Origin: Phocaeicola_A sp964481755
GTDB lineage: Bacteria; Bacteroidota; Bacteroidia; Bacteroidales; Bacteroidaceae
Reading direction: 5' to 3'
Length of the DNA stretch: 8,144 nt
NCBI GenBank assembly: GCA_964481755.1
Contig: CAYZVH010000141.1
Location: 1 to 8,144 of the forward strand
Of the stretch, positions 1-6,457 are shown one piece after another; positions within the stretch are counted from its first letter, which is position 1; each line of letters begins with the position of its first letter. A program made the position numbers and the translations under genes. The notes under the pieces were generated by a model. That model made no database searches, had not been told where the DNA came from, and was given only the letters and a program-made list of their open reading frames with translations.

Positions 1-921
1 GCCATCGAATACGACCAGTTGAAGAGCTTCTCCGACTGGAACACCAAGACACAGGAGGTCATCGCCCTGCAAGCCAAATGGAAGACCATCGGCTACGCCC
101 CGCAGAAGGCGAACGTGAAGATCTTCGAGCGCTTCCGTGCCGCCTGCGACGACTTCTTCAAGCGCAAGGGTGAGTTCATCCGGACCGCCAAAGAGCAGTT
201 CGCTGACAACCTGGAGAAGAAGAAAGTCCTCTGCGAGAAAGCCGAGGAGCTGAAGGACAGCACCGACTGGAAGGAGACGGCGGACAAGCTGGCCAAGCTG
301 CAGAAGGAGTGGAAGGCCATAGGCCCTGTGCCGCAGAAACACTCCGAGGCCATCTGGAAACGCTTCATCGCCGCCTGCGACTACTTCTTCGAGCAGAGGG
401 GCAAAGCCTCCTCATCGCAACGCTCCGTGGAGCAGGACAACCTGGCACGGAAGAAGGAGATTATCCGCAAGCTCAGGGCCGTCGACACGGACAACGCCGA
501 CGAGGAGACCAACGACCAGGTGCGCCAGTTGATAAAGGAGTGGAACGAGATAGGCCACGTGCCCTTCAAGGAGAAGGACCGCCTCTTCGATGAGTTCCAC
601 AGCCTGGTGGACAAGCTCTTCGACAAGCTCAACATGAACGCCTCGCGCAAGCGGCTCAACAGCTTCAAGTCCAACATCAACGCCATTGCCGACAAAGAGA
701 GCAACTCCCTCTACAAGGAGCGCGAGAAGCTGGTGCGCAACTACGAGAACATGAAGAGCGAGATACATACCTACGAGAACAACTTGGGATTCCTGAGCAG
801 TTCGTCGAAGAAGGGCAACAGCCTGTTGAGCGAAGTCACCCGCAAGGTGGAGAAGCTGAAAGCCGACCTCGAGGTGGTGTCGGAGAAGATTCGCATCATC
901 GACAGCCAGCTGGACAAATAG
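1..921 (+). CDS. DUF349 repeat-containing coiled-coil protein, 5'-truncated by the window edge
   Basis: The reading frame is open from the first base (AIEYDQLKSF...) and stops at TAG 919-921, giving 306 visible codons. The true start lies outside the window; the TTG at base 19 is an internal leucine codon. Three DUF349-type repeats are visible, each with a Trp-rich helix, an IG-(Y/P/H)-(A/V)-P turn and a second helix ending in DxFF or DKLF. They lie at roughly residues 13-59 (KWKTIGYAPQK), 88-133 (EWKAIGPVPQK) and 164-210 (EWNEIGHVPFK). Residues about 230-306 are charged heptad-like sequence, probably coiled coil. Known Bacteroidota relatives are longer, with further repeats, so a substantial N-terminal part is probably missing. 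The function of DUF349 proteins is poorly known. No signal peptide or membrane segment is visible in this part. The gene stands alone on the plus strand and ends at its own terminator. Confidence 0.9.
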   Translation, partial: AIEYDQLKSFSDWNTKTQEVIALQAKWKTIGYAPQKANVKIFERFRAACDDFFKRKGEFIRTAKEQFADNLEKKKVLCEKAEELKDSTDWKETADKLAKLQKEWKAIGPVPQKHSEAIWKRFIAACDYFFEQRGKASSSQRSVEQDNLARKKEIIRKLRAVDTDNADEETNDQVRQLIKEWNEIGHVPFKEKDRLFDEFHSLVDKLFDKLNMNASRKRLNSFKSNINAIADKESNSLYKEREKLVRNYENMKSEIHTYENNLGFLSSSSKKGNSLLSEVTRKVEKLKADLEVVSEKIRIIDSQLDK

Positions 922-972
922 AATTCATTTTACTAATAAATTCATTTTACTAATAAATTCATTTTACTAATA
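922..972. repeat. Three perfect 17-bp tandem repeats
   Basis: The unit aattcattttactaata occurs three times without mismatch at 922-938, 939-955 and 956-972, beginning on the base after the DUF349 stop codon. The array is AT-rich between GC-rich flanks and sits 9 bp before the terminator stem. It carries in-frame stops on the plus strand, so it cannot extend the protein. The function is unknown; slipped-strand expansion of a 3' UTR segment is the simplest explanation. Confidence 0.95.
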
Positions 973-981
973 ATTACACAA

Positions 982-1029
982 GGTCCGCCTCCGTCACTGT
1001 GACAGCCACGGGGCGGACCGCTTTTTTTT
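982..1029 (+). terminator. Intrinsic terminator of the DUF349 gene
   Basis: The stem GGTCCGCC (982-989) pairs with GGCGGACC (1012-1019). It extends by a T-G and a C-G pair (990-991 with 1010-1011) to 10 bp and is followed by eight T residues at 1022-1029. On the minus strand the same stem is followed only by a loose T-rich stretch, so it may also slow the convergent transcripts from the small genes at 1068-1695. Confidence 0.92.
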
Positions 1030-1060
1030 AGGTTTCCTACTGATGATGGTCTCCAACAAA

Positions 1061-1076
1061 ATGGATTCTAATCCAT
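1061..1076 (-). terminator. Weak hairpin spanning the stop codon of the 110-codon gene
   Basis: ATGGATT at 1061-1067 is complementary to AATCCAT at 1070-1076, giving about six usable base pairs around a 4-base loop that contains the TAG stop. On the minus strand it is followed by TTTGTTGG, a poor U-tract. It could be a weak terminator or a 3'-end stabilising hairpin, or chance. Confidence 0.3.
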
Positions 1077-1400
1077 CATTCCCAAGAAGTCCTTCAGCTC
1101 GTAATATCGTTTCAGGTTCTTTTGATTTTGAAAAGCCACATCTTCCTCAGATTGTTCATAAGGAGAGTCGGACGTCGATGCGCTGGAATATCCTTCGACC
1201 TCTTCTACTGATATTGCTATTTCATCGCCATAATCCAATTGCGTGTTGGTCCACCTGTACTCTATATTGTTTTTAAAATCAGAGCCACTAATATTCAAGC
1301 GGATATTTCCGTCCATTTCTTCCAAAATGACGGTTGTGCTAAATTCATCAAAAGGTATAACTACCTCCCTGTCTTTAAATCGTATTTTTATTCCGTTCAT
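1068..1400 (-). CDS. Small hypothetical protein, paralog of the gene before it
   Basis: This gene encodes a 110-residue protein with no recognised family. It has no signal peptide or membrane segment, so it is probably cytoplasmic. The first 66 residues alternate hydrophobic and polar positions as in a beta-rich fold, with FKDR at 8-11 and LDYGD at 55-59. A Ser/acid-rich linker follows (about 67-88), then a helical tail NLKRYYELKDFL (95-106). FKDR, L-x-x-GD and the L-x-x-x-Y-x-x-LK-x-x-L-like tail recur in order in the gene at 1402-1695, so the two are probably an old tandem duplication. Its ATG lies 1 bp after the upstream TGA, which suggests translational coupling. AAAGGA about 10 bases upstream can act as a ribosome site. 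The GC content is about 40%, well below the flanking genes, suggesting a foreign or fast-evolving origin. An orphan immunity or toxin-related role is possible, but no sequence motif supports it. Confidence 0.75.
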   Translation of the reverse strand: MNGIKIRFKDREVVIPFDEFSTTVILEEMDGNIRLNISGSDFKNNIEYRWTNTQLDYGDEIAISVEEVEGYSSASTSDSPYEQSEEDVAFQNQKNLKRYYELKDFLGMMD

Positions 1401-1401
1401 C

Positions 1402-1695
1402 TCAAATCAATCCTTTAGATGATAATATACCCTTAAGTGAGTTATACTCTCTGATTAAGGCCTCTCGGTCTTTGCGGGTCACCTTCTCGGGTTCCGAGCT
1501 ATTTTCAGTTTGCGAAAGACGAATCCGTACCGTATCTCCAAGCCTCAAGTCTTCAGACAAAAATTTTTTCTTTTCCTCCAAGCCACACGCCGTCACACTA
1601 ACGAATGCTGAATTTGCATACCCACCGACTATCACGTCTATTTTTCCTTCGGTTGATGCAACGTGCAGAGTCCTATCTTTAAATATTATTTCCAT
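1402..1695 (-). CDS. Small hypothetical protein, first gene of an AT-rich two-gene operon
   Basis: This gene encodes a 97-residue protein that I do not recognise. It begins MEIIFKDRTL and shows short beta-strand-like stretches (VDVIVGG-like at 19-25, AFVSVTACG at 30-38, DTVRIRLSQ at 54-62). A charged Glu/Lys/Arg region (63-79) and a probable helix LIREYNSLKGIL (80-91) follow. It resembles the downstream 110-residue protein in FKDR (5-8), LRLGD (50-54) and the final helix, with low overall identity. It has no signal peptide or transmembrane segment and a single cysteine (C37). The ATG at 1693-1695 is the first in this frame after the promoter at 1765-1797 and leaves a leader of roughly 60 bases. 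No Shine-Dalgarno is visible, as is usual in this phylum. The GC content is about 44%. The two genes probably act together; the role is unknown. Confidence 0.75.
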   Translation of the reverse strand: MEIIFKDRTLHVASTEGKIDVIVGGYANSAFVSVTACGLEEKKKFLSEDLRLGDTVRIRLSQTENSSEPEKVTRKDREALIREYNSLKGILSSKGLI

Positions 1696-1764
1696 CAGGT
1701 CTATTATTTATAGGTACAACGACACTGTCAGCCGCACCATTGAGTAAATGAATTCTTTATGTCG

Positions 1765-1797
1765 CAAAGGTAATCAGAATCTTGAATATACACCAAA
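1765..1797 (-). promoter_or_regulatory. Bacteroidetes-type promoter for the two small genes
   Basis: On the minus strand the -7 element TACCTTTG (1772-1765) fits TAnnTTTG. The -33 element TTTG (1797-1794) lies 21 bp upstream, within the normal spacing for the primary sigma factor of this phylum. Transcription should start near 1757-1760. The -33 box lies inside the T-tract of the terminator at 1795-1830. Confidence 0.7.
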
Positions 1798-1830
1798 AAA
1801 AATCAAGGGAGAAGAAACGTCACGCTCCCT
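1795..1830 (-). terminator. Intrinsic terminator of the exbB-to-TPR operon
   Basis: On the minus strand AGGGAG (1830-1825) pairs with CTCCCT (1811-1806) around a 13-base loop. TGA and then eight T residues (1802-1795) follow. It lies about 50 bp after the TPR stop codon. A smaller hairpin (AAGCCA with TGGCTT, 1859-1873) sits between them and may assist. Confidence 0.65.
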
Positions 1831-1879
1831 CCCCCTCTAAGCAAAAGACAAACAACTAAAGCCAGATTGGCTTAAAAGA

Positions 1880-3316
1880 CTATTTAATGCCCTCCAACGC
1901 GCGTTTCGCTACGGCGTGGTCGGGGTCTAAAACCAATATCTTGTTCCAGTAATTTTTCGATTCGTCATAGTTCTCCACCACCAGGTAGTAGTAGCCCAGG
2001 TAGCTGTAGCACTCTATCAACACCTGGTTGTAGCGAGGGTCGTTCTTCTGTAGCAGCGTAGCGATGACGGCCTCGTAGTAGGGCTTCGCCAGGCCGTCGG
2101 TGGTCTCGGGGTCCAACGCCGAGTTGGCACGTGCCCGCCAGAAGTTGCCCAGGTGGCTGTCAGGGGCCTTCTCCGCCACGACGGCGAACACCGAGTCGGC
2201 CTGTCGCAGGGCCTCACGACGCTCGTCGGGGGTCACCACCAGCGTGTCTGCCGAGGTGCCGGCGGCATAATAGAGCTTGCCTAGGCGGAAGTCCACGTCC
2301 AACGAACGCTCCTCCAGGGGCAGTTTGTCCAGATAGGTGCGGTAGGCCTCTATCGCCTCGCCGTACTTCTCACCGTCGGCGTATGCCTCGGAGATAGCCT
2401 TCCACAGGTCAGTCTTCGTCTCGTCGGCCTTCAGGGCGTTGCGATACTGCTCCACAGCCTTGTCATACTGCTTCAACTGATGGTAGAGGGCACCATGGTA
2501 ACGATAGTCGAGCGACGAGAGTTCCTCCTGGGGGCAGTCGGCGAAAAACTTGGCCGCCACCTCCAGCGCACGGTCATACTGCTTCAGGTCCACGTAGTTG
2601 TAGAGCGCCAGGCGGCGGAAGGTCAGGTTGTCGGCGTTCTGCTCGAGGCCCTTGTTCACTATCGCCAGCGACTCGCCGAAGTCCTGGTTGTAGAAGAGCG
2701 AGAAGGCGTACTTCGCCAGGTCGTCCTCGGTGGCCACGTCGGTGTGGATGAAGCGCGGATAGACCTCCAGGGCCTGCCGCAGACGGTTGCTGCAGTAGTA
2801 TACGTCAGCCAGCTCACGGTCCACCGCCGGATTGTCGGGCAGCAGGGTTTTCAGTTCCTGCAGCTTGGCTATCACCATCTGCGGGTTGCTGCGCTTGTAG
2901 ACCGTCGCGTAGCGGAAGTAGGCCTCGGCGCACTGGGGGTCGAAGTAGATGGCTTGGTCGTAGGCCTGGCAAGCCGTGCCCACGTCCTTCTTCGCCAGAG
3001 CGATGTCGCCTGCCAACAGGTAGACCTGGGCACACTTGTTGTCCAGCTTCTGGGCGGCCTGTCGGTAGGTGTCGGCCTTGTCCGCCATGCCGGCGTTCAG
3101 GTAGCTGCGTCCGATGGCCAGCTGCAGCGCCACGTCCTTCTTGTTCTTACCCTTCAGCAGCTGCTCCACGTAAGGCTCGGCCGTCTCGGGCGCCTCCTTC
3201 AGCATCTGGTCCAGCTTGGCCACCTCACTGCTCCATGCGTTTCCGTCGGTCTGTGCCCACAGTGAGGAAAGGGCCACAAACGCCGCTAATAATGTAATTG
3301 TAAAATGTCTCATCAT
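1880..3316 (-). CDS. Exported tetratricopeptide repeat (TPR) protein, last gene of the TonB operon
   Basis: The 478-residue product has a clear Sec signal peptide: MMRH, a hydrophobic core ITLLAAFVALSSLWA, and likely cleavage after A21. It is therefore probably periplasmic. There is no lipobox Cys. The mature part is almost all TPR-type helical hairpins. Clear units lie near residues 96-129 (ending YDQAIYFDP), 130-160, 163-193, 233-262, 270-298 (HQLKQYDKAVEQYRNALKAD), 302-333 (GEKYGEAIEAYRTYLDKLP) and 430-465 (VENYDESKNYWNKILVLDP). TPR proteins are protein-binding scaffolds, and no catalytic domain is present. The start is one of two adjacent ATGs (3311-3316), 28 bp after the PstS-like gene, without a Shine-Dalgarno. 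The same gene often ends TonB operons in Bacteroidales (from memory), so a scaffold for the TonB system or its clients is plausible but unproven. Confidence 0.92.
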   Translation of the reverse strand: MMRHFTITLLAAFVALSSLWAQTDGNAWSSEVAKLDQMLKEAPETAEPYVEQLLKGKNKKDVALQLAIGRSYLNAGMADKADTYRQAAQKLDNKCAQVYLLAGDIALAKKDVGTACQAYDQAIYFDPQCAEAYFRYATVYKRSNPQMVIAKLQELKTLLPDNPAVDRELADVYYCSNRLRQALEVYPRFIHTDVATEDDLAKYAFSLFYNQDFGESLAIVNKGLEQNADNLTFRRLALYNYVDLKQYDRALEVAAKFFADCPQEELSSLDYRYHGALYHQLKQYDKAVEQYRNALKADETKTDLWKAISEAYADGEKYGEAIEAYRTYLDKLPLEERSLDVDFRLGKLYYAAGTSADTLVVTPDERREALRQADSVFAVVAEKAPDSHLGNFWRARANSALDPETTDGLAKPYYEAVIATLLQKNDPRYNQVLIECYSYLGYYYLVVENYDESKNYWNKILVLDPDHAVAKRALEGIK

Positions 3317-3344
3317 AACTCATTCAAATTTTAGAAAAATCGGT

Positions 3345-4295
3345 TCATTCGTCCTTCACATGCACCACCCTCACCGGCTGTGTGGCAGGCACCAATCCCG
3401 ACTTGAGGATGATGCGCTGTCCCCTGTCCGATGTGAGGAACATGTAGAAGCCCCACGGCAAGGCGTTGCGGGGGTCGTTCAGCAGCAGGTAGATAGGGCG
3501 CGCGAGCGGATAGTTGCCGTAGAAGAGATAGGCCTGGTAGGGCTTGTAGCTGTTCTCGCGGGTGGCAGGGCGCTGTGCGCTGACGGCCATCACCCTCACC
3601 TCGTCGCGGAAGGTCAGGTGCGTGGAGTCGTCCTTGTTGCCAAGCCAGTTCACGCCTATCACCCCTATGGCGTCGGGCGTGCGTGCCACGTAGTTTATCA
3701 CCTCGGCGTTGGTCCGCACGGCCTTCACCTGCTCCTTCGCCAGCGGTGCGCCGTGGCAGATGGAGTCCATCATCCAGCGCACGGTGCTCGAGTTTTGGTT
3801 GTCGAACACCATCGTCAGCTGTCCCAGGCGGCTCTGGGGATAGAGCTCCCTCCAGCGTGTCACCTTGCCGGTGAGGATGCGCACCACATCGTCCACACAG
3901 ATCAGCGTGTCGGTGTTCTGGCGGTTCACTATCAGCGCCAGTCCGTCGGTGGCCACCTTGGTCTGTTGGGGGAAGAACTTGCGGCTGTGGAACGAGAGGA
4001 GCTCCTCCTGCGTCAGCATGCGTGTGGCGACTGCCAGGCGCACACTGTCGCGCAAGAGGAGGTTCACTGCCTCGCGTTCGGTGACAAACCGCGGGACGAT
4101 GCCCGCCAACGGATATAAACATTCAAACACATCAATCTCCTCCTGCAGGATGGGCTGGAAACTCTCGTCCACGGCGATGCTTATCACCCCCGAGGTGTAA
4201 GTGTCCGTCCGCCCGTCCTTGGGCTTGGAGCCACAGGCCGCCACGCCCACCGCAAGCAATCCACCTATAATAATCTGCCAAACGCGCATACGCAT
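3345..4295 (-). CDS. PstS-like periplasmic-binding-fold lipoprotein
   Basis: The 316-residue product begins with a lipoprotein signal: basic start, hydrophobic core and lipobox VAAC with Cys21. It should be lipid-anchored in the envelope. The rest matches the phosphate-binding-protein-like fold (PBP-like, PstS family). SGVISIAVDESFQPI (35-49) forms the first strand and loop, DNQNSSTVRWMMDSI (165-179) sits where PstS has its SGT ligand loop, and GVIGVNWLG (211-219) and YPLARPIYLLL (262-272) are family-typical. The usual acidic and basic phosphate contacts around SGT are not evident, so the ligand may not be phosphate. No pstC, pstA or pstB gene is in the window; instead the gene sits 10 bp after tonB, apparently in the same transcript. 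It may be an accessory binding or sensing lipoprotein rather than an ABC importer subunit. An in-frame ATG two codons later (4287-4289) is an alternative start. Confidence 0.88.
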   Translation of the reverse strand: MRMRVWQIIIGGLLAVGVAACGSKPKDGRTDTYTSGVISIAVDESFQPILQEEIDVFECLYPLAGIVPRFVTEREAVNLLLRDSVRLAVATRMLTQEELLSFHSRKFFPQQTKVATDGLALIVNRQNTDTLICVDDVVRILTGKVTRWRELYPQSRLGQLTMVFDNQNSSTVRWMMDSICHGAPLAKEQVKAVRTNAEVINYVARTPDAIGVIGVNWLGNKDDSTHLTFRDEVRVMAVSAQRPATRENSYKPYQAYLFYGNYPLARPIYLLLNDPRNALPWGFYMFLTSDRGQRIILKSGLVPATQPVRVVHVKDE

Positions 4296-4305
4296 ATCAT
4301 CTCAT

Positions 4306-5130
4306 TTACTGTAGTCTGAAGACGATGGGCACGGTGTACTTCACCGCCACGGGCTTGCCGTTCTGCTTGCCAGGTATCCACTTGGGCATCAGCGAGAGCA
4401 CTCGCACGGCCTCCTTGTCGCACGAGGGGTCGAGCTGGCGCAGCACCTTGATGTTCTTCACCGTACCGTCGCTGGAGACCACGAACTGGCAGATCACCTT
4501 GCCGGATATGCCGTTCTCCTGCGCTATGGCCGGATAGCGGATGTTCTTGGCCAGGAAGCGCATCAGCTCCTCTTGTCCGCCTGGGAACGAGGGCATCTGC
4601 TCCACCATGTCGAACACGGTCTCCTCCTTGGGTGTGCCCTGCACCACTATCTCCTTCAGGTCGGCAATGTCCTGTCCGTTTATCTCGTCGTTACCCTTCA
4701 CGTCGGCTATGGAGATGCCTGCCTTGGCGGTGTTCAGTTCCTCCTGGCTCTTCATCTCGTCCTCCTCGGGCACCTCCTCGTCCTTCTTGATGACAGGTGC
4801 GGTGAACTTGATGGAGCTCTTCACGGCCTGTGGCGGCGGCGCCACCTTCTCCACACGTTTAAACTCCTCCTGCTTCACCTCGGGTGCCTCCAGCTCGGCA
4901 ATGGTGGTCACCTCGGTGATCACCTCGCGCTGCTTGGGAGTGGCCCAGCGCACCAGGGTAGGTATGCAGAAGGCGAAGGCCACTATCAGCACCACTATCA
5001 GCATGGACAGGTTGTGGCGCCTGGGTGAGTCCAAGCGCATCCTGTAGGCTCCGTAAGCTTTGTTCTTGTCCTGGAAGATAAGCTCACACCATGCGTTCGA
5101 TGTCAAATCTATATTTGCCATAAGATTCAT
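4306..5130 (-). CDS. tonB: Energy transducer TonB (Bacteroidota type)
   Basis: The product links the ExbB/ExbD motor to outer-membrane TonB-dependent transporters. It has a cytoplasmic N-terminus of about 40 residues with the motif NKAYGAYRMR (23-32), one transmembrane helix (about 42-60, MLIVVLIVAFAFCIPTLV), and a periplasmic linker rich in Pro, Glu and Lys (about 65-175, including VAPPPQ and EEVPEED). The C-terminal TonB domain (about 178-274) runs from MPSFPGGQEELM through YPAIAQENGISGKVICQFVV and SDGTVKNIKVL to YTVPIVFRLQ. The N-terminal extension is longer than in E. coli TonB and is characteristic of the phylum. The annotated start (MNLMANIDL) has a rival three codons later (MANIDL, ATG at 5119-5121), which matches related proteins better. 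Neither start has a Shine-Dalgarno. The gene lies 26 bp after exbD and 10 bp before the PstS-like gene. Confidence 0.95.
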   Translation of the reverse strand: MNLMANIDLTSNAWCELIFQDKNKAYGAYRMRLDSPRRHNLSMLIVVLIVAFAFCIPTLVRWATPKQREVITEVTTIAELEAPEVKQEEFKRVEKVAPPPQAVKSSIKFTAPVIKKDEEVPEEDEMKSQEELNTAKAGISIADVKGNDEINGQDIADLKEIVVQGTPKEETVFDMVEQMPSFPGGQEELMRFLAKNIRYPAIAQENGISGKVICQFVVSSDGTVKNIKVLRQLDPSCDKEAVRVLSLMPKWIPGKQNGKPVAVKYTVPIVFRLQ

Positions 5131-5156
5131 TCTTTATTTTAGTTGTGACACACTTC

Positions 5157-5798
5157 TCATTCCTGGACCGACAACGCTCCCTTCTGGGCGAAGTTGTTTA
5201 TCAGGAACTCGTCTCCCTCGGCGATGTCGGTTATCACGTACTTGCCGATGTTGCATATCTGCATCTCGTCCAGGGCGTCAATCAGATTCTTGTAGGTGGA
5301 CTTGTCCGTCGCCTTGATGATGACCACCGGGGTGTTCTTGGCGTTCTTTATCTCGGATACCTGTTTGGTGTATTCCTCCTCGGTGATCTTCAGGTTGAGC
5401 TTGTCCTGCTTCAGTGCCTTCACCTTGCCCACTGCCACGGCGTTGCGCTGCAGCAGCATGGCGCGCAGTCCGTCGGCGTCGTACGAGGTCTCCTTCAGCG
5501 AGGTGTAGTCGGCGTAGTTGGGCTCCCCGTCGTAGTAGTAGATCTTGTCGTTGGCGTCCAGCAGCAGTGTGATTGCCTGCGAGGCCTTCACTTTGTTCTG
5601 TTGATCCTCAGTTATGTCTTTGTCGTTCGTCGGCATGCTTATCTCCATCGTCTGGGGTTTGCTCAGCGATGTGCAGAGCATGAAGAAGGTAATCAGCAAC
5701 ATGTTCATGTCCACCATGGGGGTGAAGTCCACCCTCACGGTCATCTTCTTCTGCTTCGAGGCGTTCTTCTTGCCGTCGCTTTGAACTTCATTACTCAT
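5157..5798 (-). CDS. exbD: Biopolymer transport protein ExbD, second paralog
   Basis: ExbD is the inner-membrane stator subunit that, with ExbB, uses the proton gradient to drive TonB. The product has 213 residues. A Lys-rich cytoplasmic start (KKNASKQKKM) leads into VDFTPMVDMNMLLITFFMLCTS, a single transmembrane helix at about 28-45. Asp30 in PMVDMN corresponds to the essential proton-carrying Asp25 of E. coli ExbD. The C-terminal periplasmic domain is recognisable from VVIIKATDKSTYKNLIDALDEM (about 153-174) to ITDIAEGDEFLI. It is about 70 residues longer than E. coli ExbD because of an insertion between the helix and the C-terminal domain (about 70-145, with YYYDGEPNYADY and a Lys-rich helix). 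It lies 28 bp after the first exbD. It shares only the helix and the C-terminal core with that paralog, so the two probably have separate roles in the motor. Confidence 0.94.
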   Translation of the reverse strand: MSNEVQSDGKKNASKQKKMTVRVDFTPMVDMNMLLITFFMLCTSLSKPQTMEISMPTNDKDITEDQQNKVKASQAITLLLDANDKIYYYDGEPNYADYTSLKETSYDADGLRAMLLQRNAVAVGKVKALKQDKLNLKITEEEYTKQVSEIKNAKNTPVVIIKATDKSTYKNLIDALDEMQICNIGKYVITDIAEGDEFLINNFAQKGALSVQE

Positions 5799-5826
5799 AA
5801 TTCGTAGCTTCGTTTTAATGGTTTAC

Positions 5827-6432
5827 TCATTCGTCGGGGATGGTCTTCAGGGAGGTTATCAGGTTGTAGCGGTTCTCCCGGAGGTCCTGCAACGAACTCA
5901 TCACGTTCTTTATCACAGCGTAGGGCGTCGTCTGGTCTGCCTTGATGGCGATGCGCAGGTCGCGGTTCACGGCGCGCGCGTTGCGCACCCACACCTTGAA
6001 CTGGTTGTCGGTGCTGTCGCACGGTATTCCCAGGCCCTTCAGCGCTTCGTCGCGCTGCTTCTCGGGCAGGTCGAGGAAAGCCTTCAGCTTGCCCACGGGC
6101 ACCCCGAACGTGGGTGCCACCATGAAACGCTTCGTCTGCTCCGGTGTGAACTGCATGCCATACTCCTCGCCCACGGCCTCCAGCACGGCCCTCATGTCGG
6201 ACTGTTTGTCGAGGCTCATGAAGATCTTGCCGTCGGCGTCCACCAGAATCTGCAGCACGTCCGTCTCGGGAATCTTTATCTCCGACACGGAGGCAGGGGT
6301 GGTCACGTGCACAGGCTCTTTCTTCACGAATGTGGAGGTGGACATGAAGAATGTCAGCAGCAACACGGTGACGTCGCTCATCGCGGTCATGTCGATGAAC
6401 GTACTTTTCTTCTTTACTTTCGGTCTACCCAT
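5827..6432 (-). CDS. exbD: Biopolymer transport protein ExbD, first paralog
   Basis: The product has 201 residues. The short basic start MGRPKVKKK is followed by STFIDMTAMSDVTVLLLTFFM, the single transmembrane helix (about 18-34). Asp20 (AMSDVT) is in the position of the proton-carrying Asp of ExbD/TolR proteins; the usual Pro before it is Ala (TAM instead of TPM). The periplasmic part holds an insertion absent from E. coli ExbD (about 70-150, FTPEQTKRF and FLDLPEKQRDEAL). The conserved C-terminal core follows: DLRIAIKADQTTPYAVIKNVM (about 158-178). It lies 25 bp after exbB. Unlike the other genes here it has a full AGGAGG ribosome site (6440-6445), suggesting that this ExbD is translated more strongly or independently. 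Confidence 0.94.
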   Translation of the reverse strand: MGRPKVKKKSTFIDMTAMSDVTVLLLTFFMSTSTFVKKEPVHVTTPASVSEIKIPETDVLQILVDADGKIFMSLDKQSDMRAVLEAVGEEYGMQFTPEQTKRFMVAPTFGVPVGKLKAFLDLPEKQRDEALKGLGIPCDSTDNQFKVWVRNARAVNRDLRIAIKADQTTPYAVIKNVMSSLQDLRENRYNLITSLKTIPDE

Positions 6433-6439
6433 AATTCAT

Positions 6440-6445
6440 CCTCCT
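6440..6445 (-). promoter_or_regulatory. Strong Shine-Dalgarno (AGGAGG) of the first exbD
   Basis: AGGAGG on the minus strand lies 7 bases before the ATG at 6430-6432, which fixes that start. The neighbouring operon genes show A/T-rich leaders without such a site, so it stands out in a phylum where anti-Shine-Dalgarno pairing is little used. Confidence 0.85.
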
Positions 6446-6457
6446 ATTAGTAAAGAA

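Noticed and set aside
19..21. TTG as the start of the DUF349 gene
   Set aside because: The frame is open through the six preceding codons to the window edge, and the protein begins inside a repeat, so the gene starts upstream of the window.
1043..1276. 77-codon plus-strand open frame over the 110-codon gene
   Set aside because: It has no promoter or ribosome site and starts just after a terminator. The minus-strand gene is better supported by its paralog and promoter.
1708..1740. Ten-codon mini-ORF (MVRLTVSLYL) in the leader of the small operon, as a possible leader peptide
   Set aside because: It is short enough to occur by chance, has no ribosome site, no regulatory residue run and no attenuator hairpin after it.
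2480..3265. Long plus-strand open frame (261 codons) opposite the TPR gene
   Set aside because: It is antisense to a well-supported TPR protein, has a low-complexity Val/Leu/Gln composition, and no promoter or ribosome site. It is the usual result of GC-rich codon bias.
3216..4118. 300-codon plus-strand open frame across the TPR/PstS-like junction
   Set aside because: It lies opposite two supported genes, crosses their junction, is rich in His, Arg and Val, and shows no domain.
5145..6450. Plus-strand open frames of 210-220 codons opposite the two exbD genes
   Set aside because: Composition (HLxLxxVH repeats) reflects reverse-complemented ExbD codons, and the frames track the sense genes end to end.
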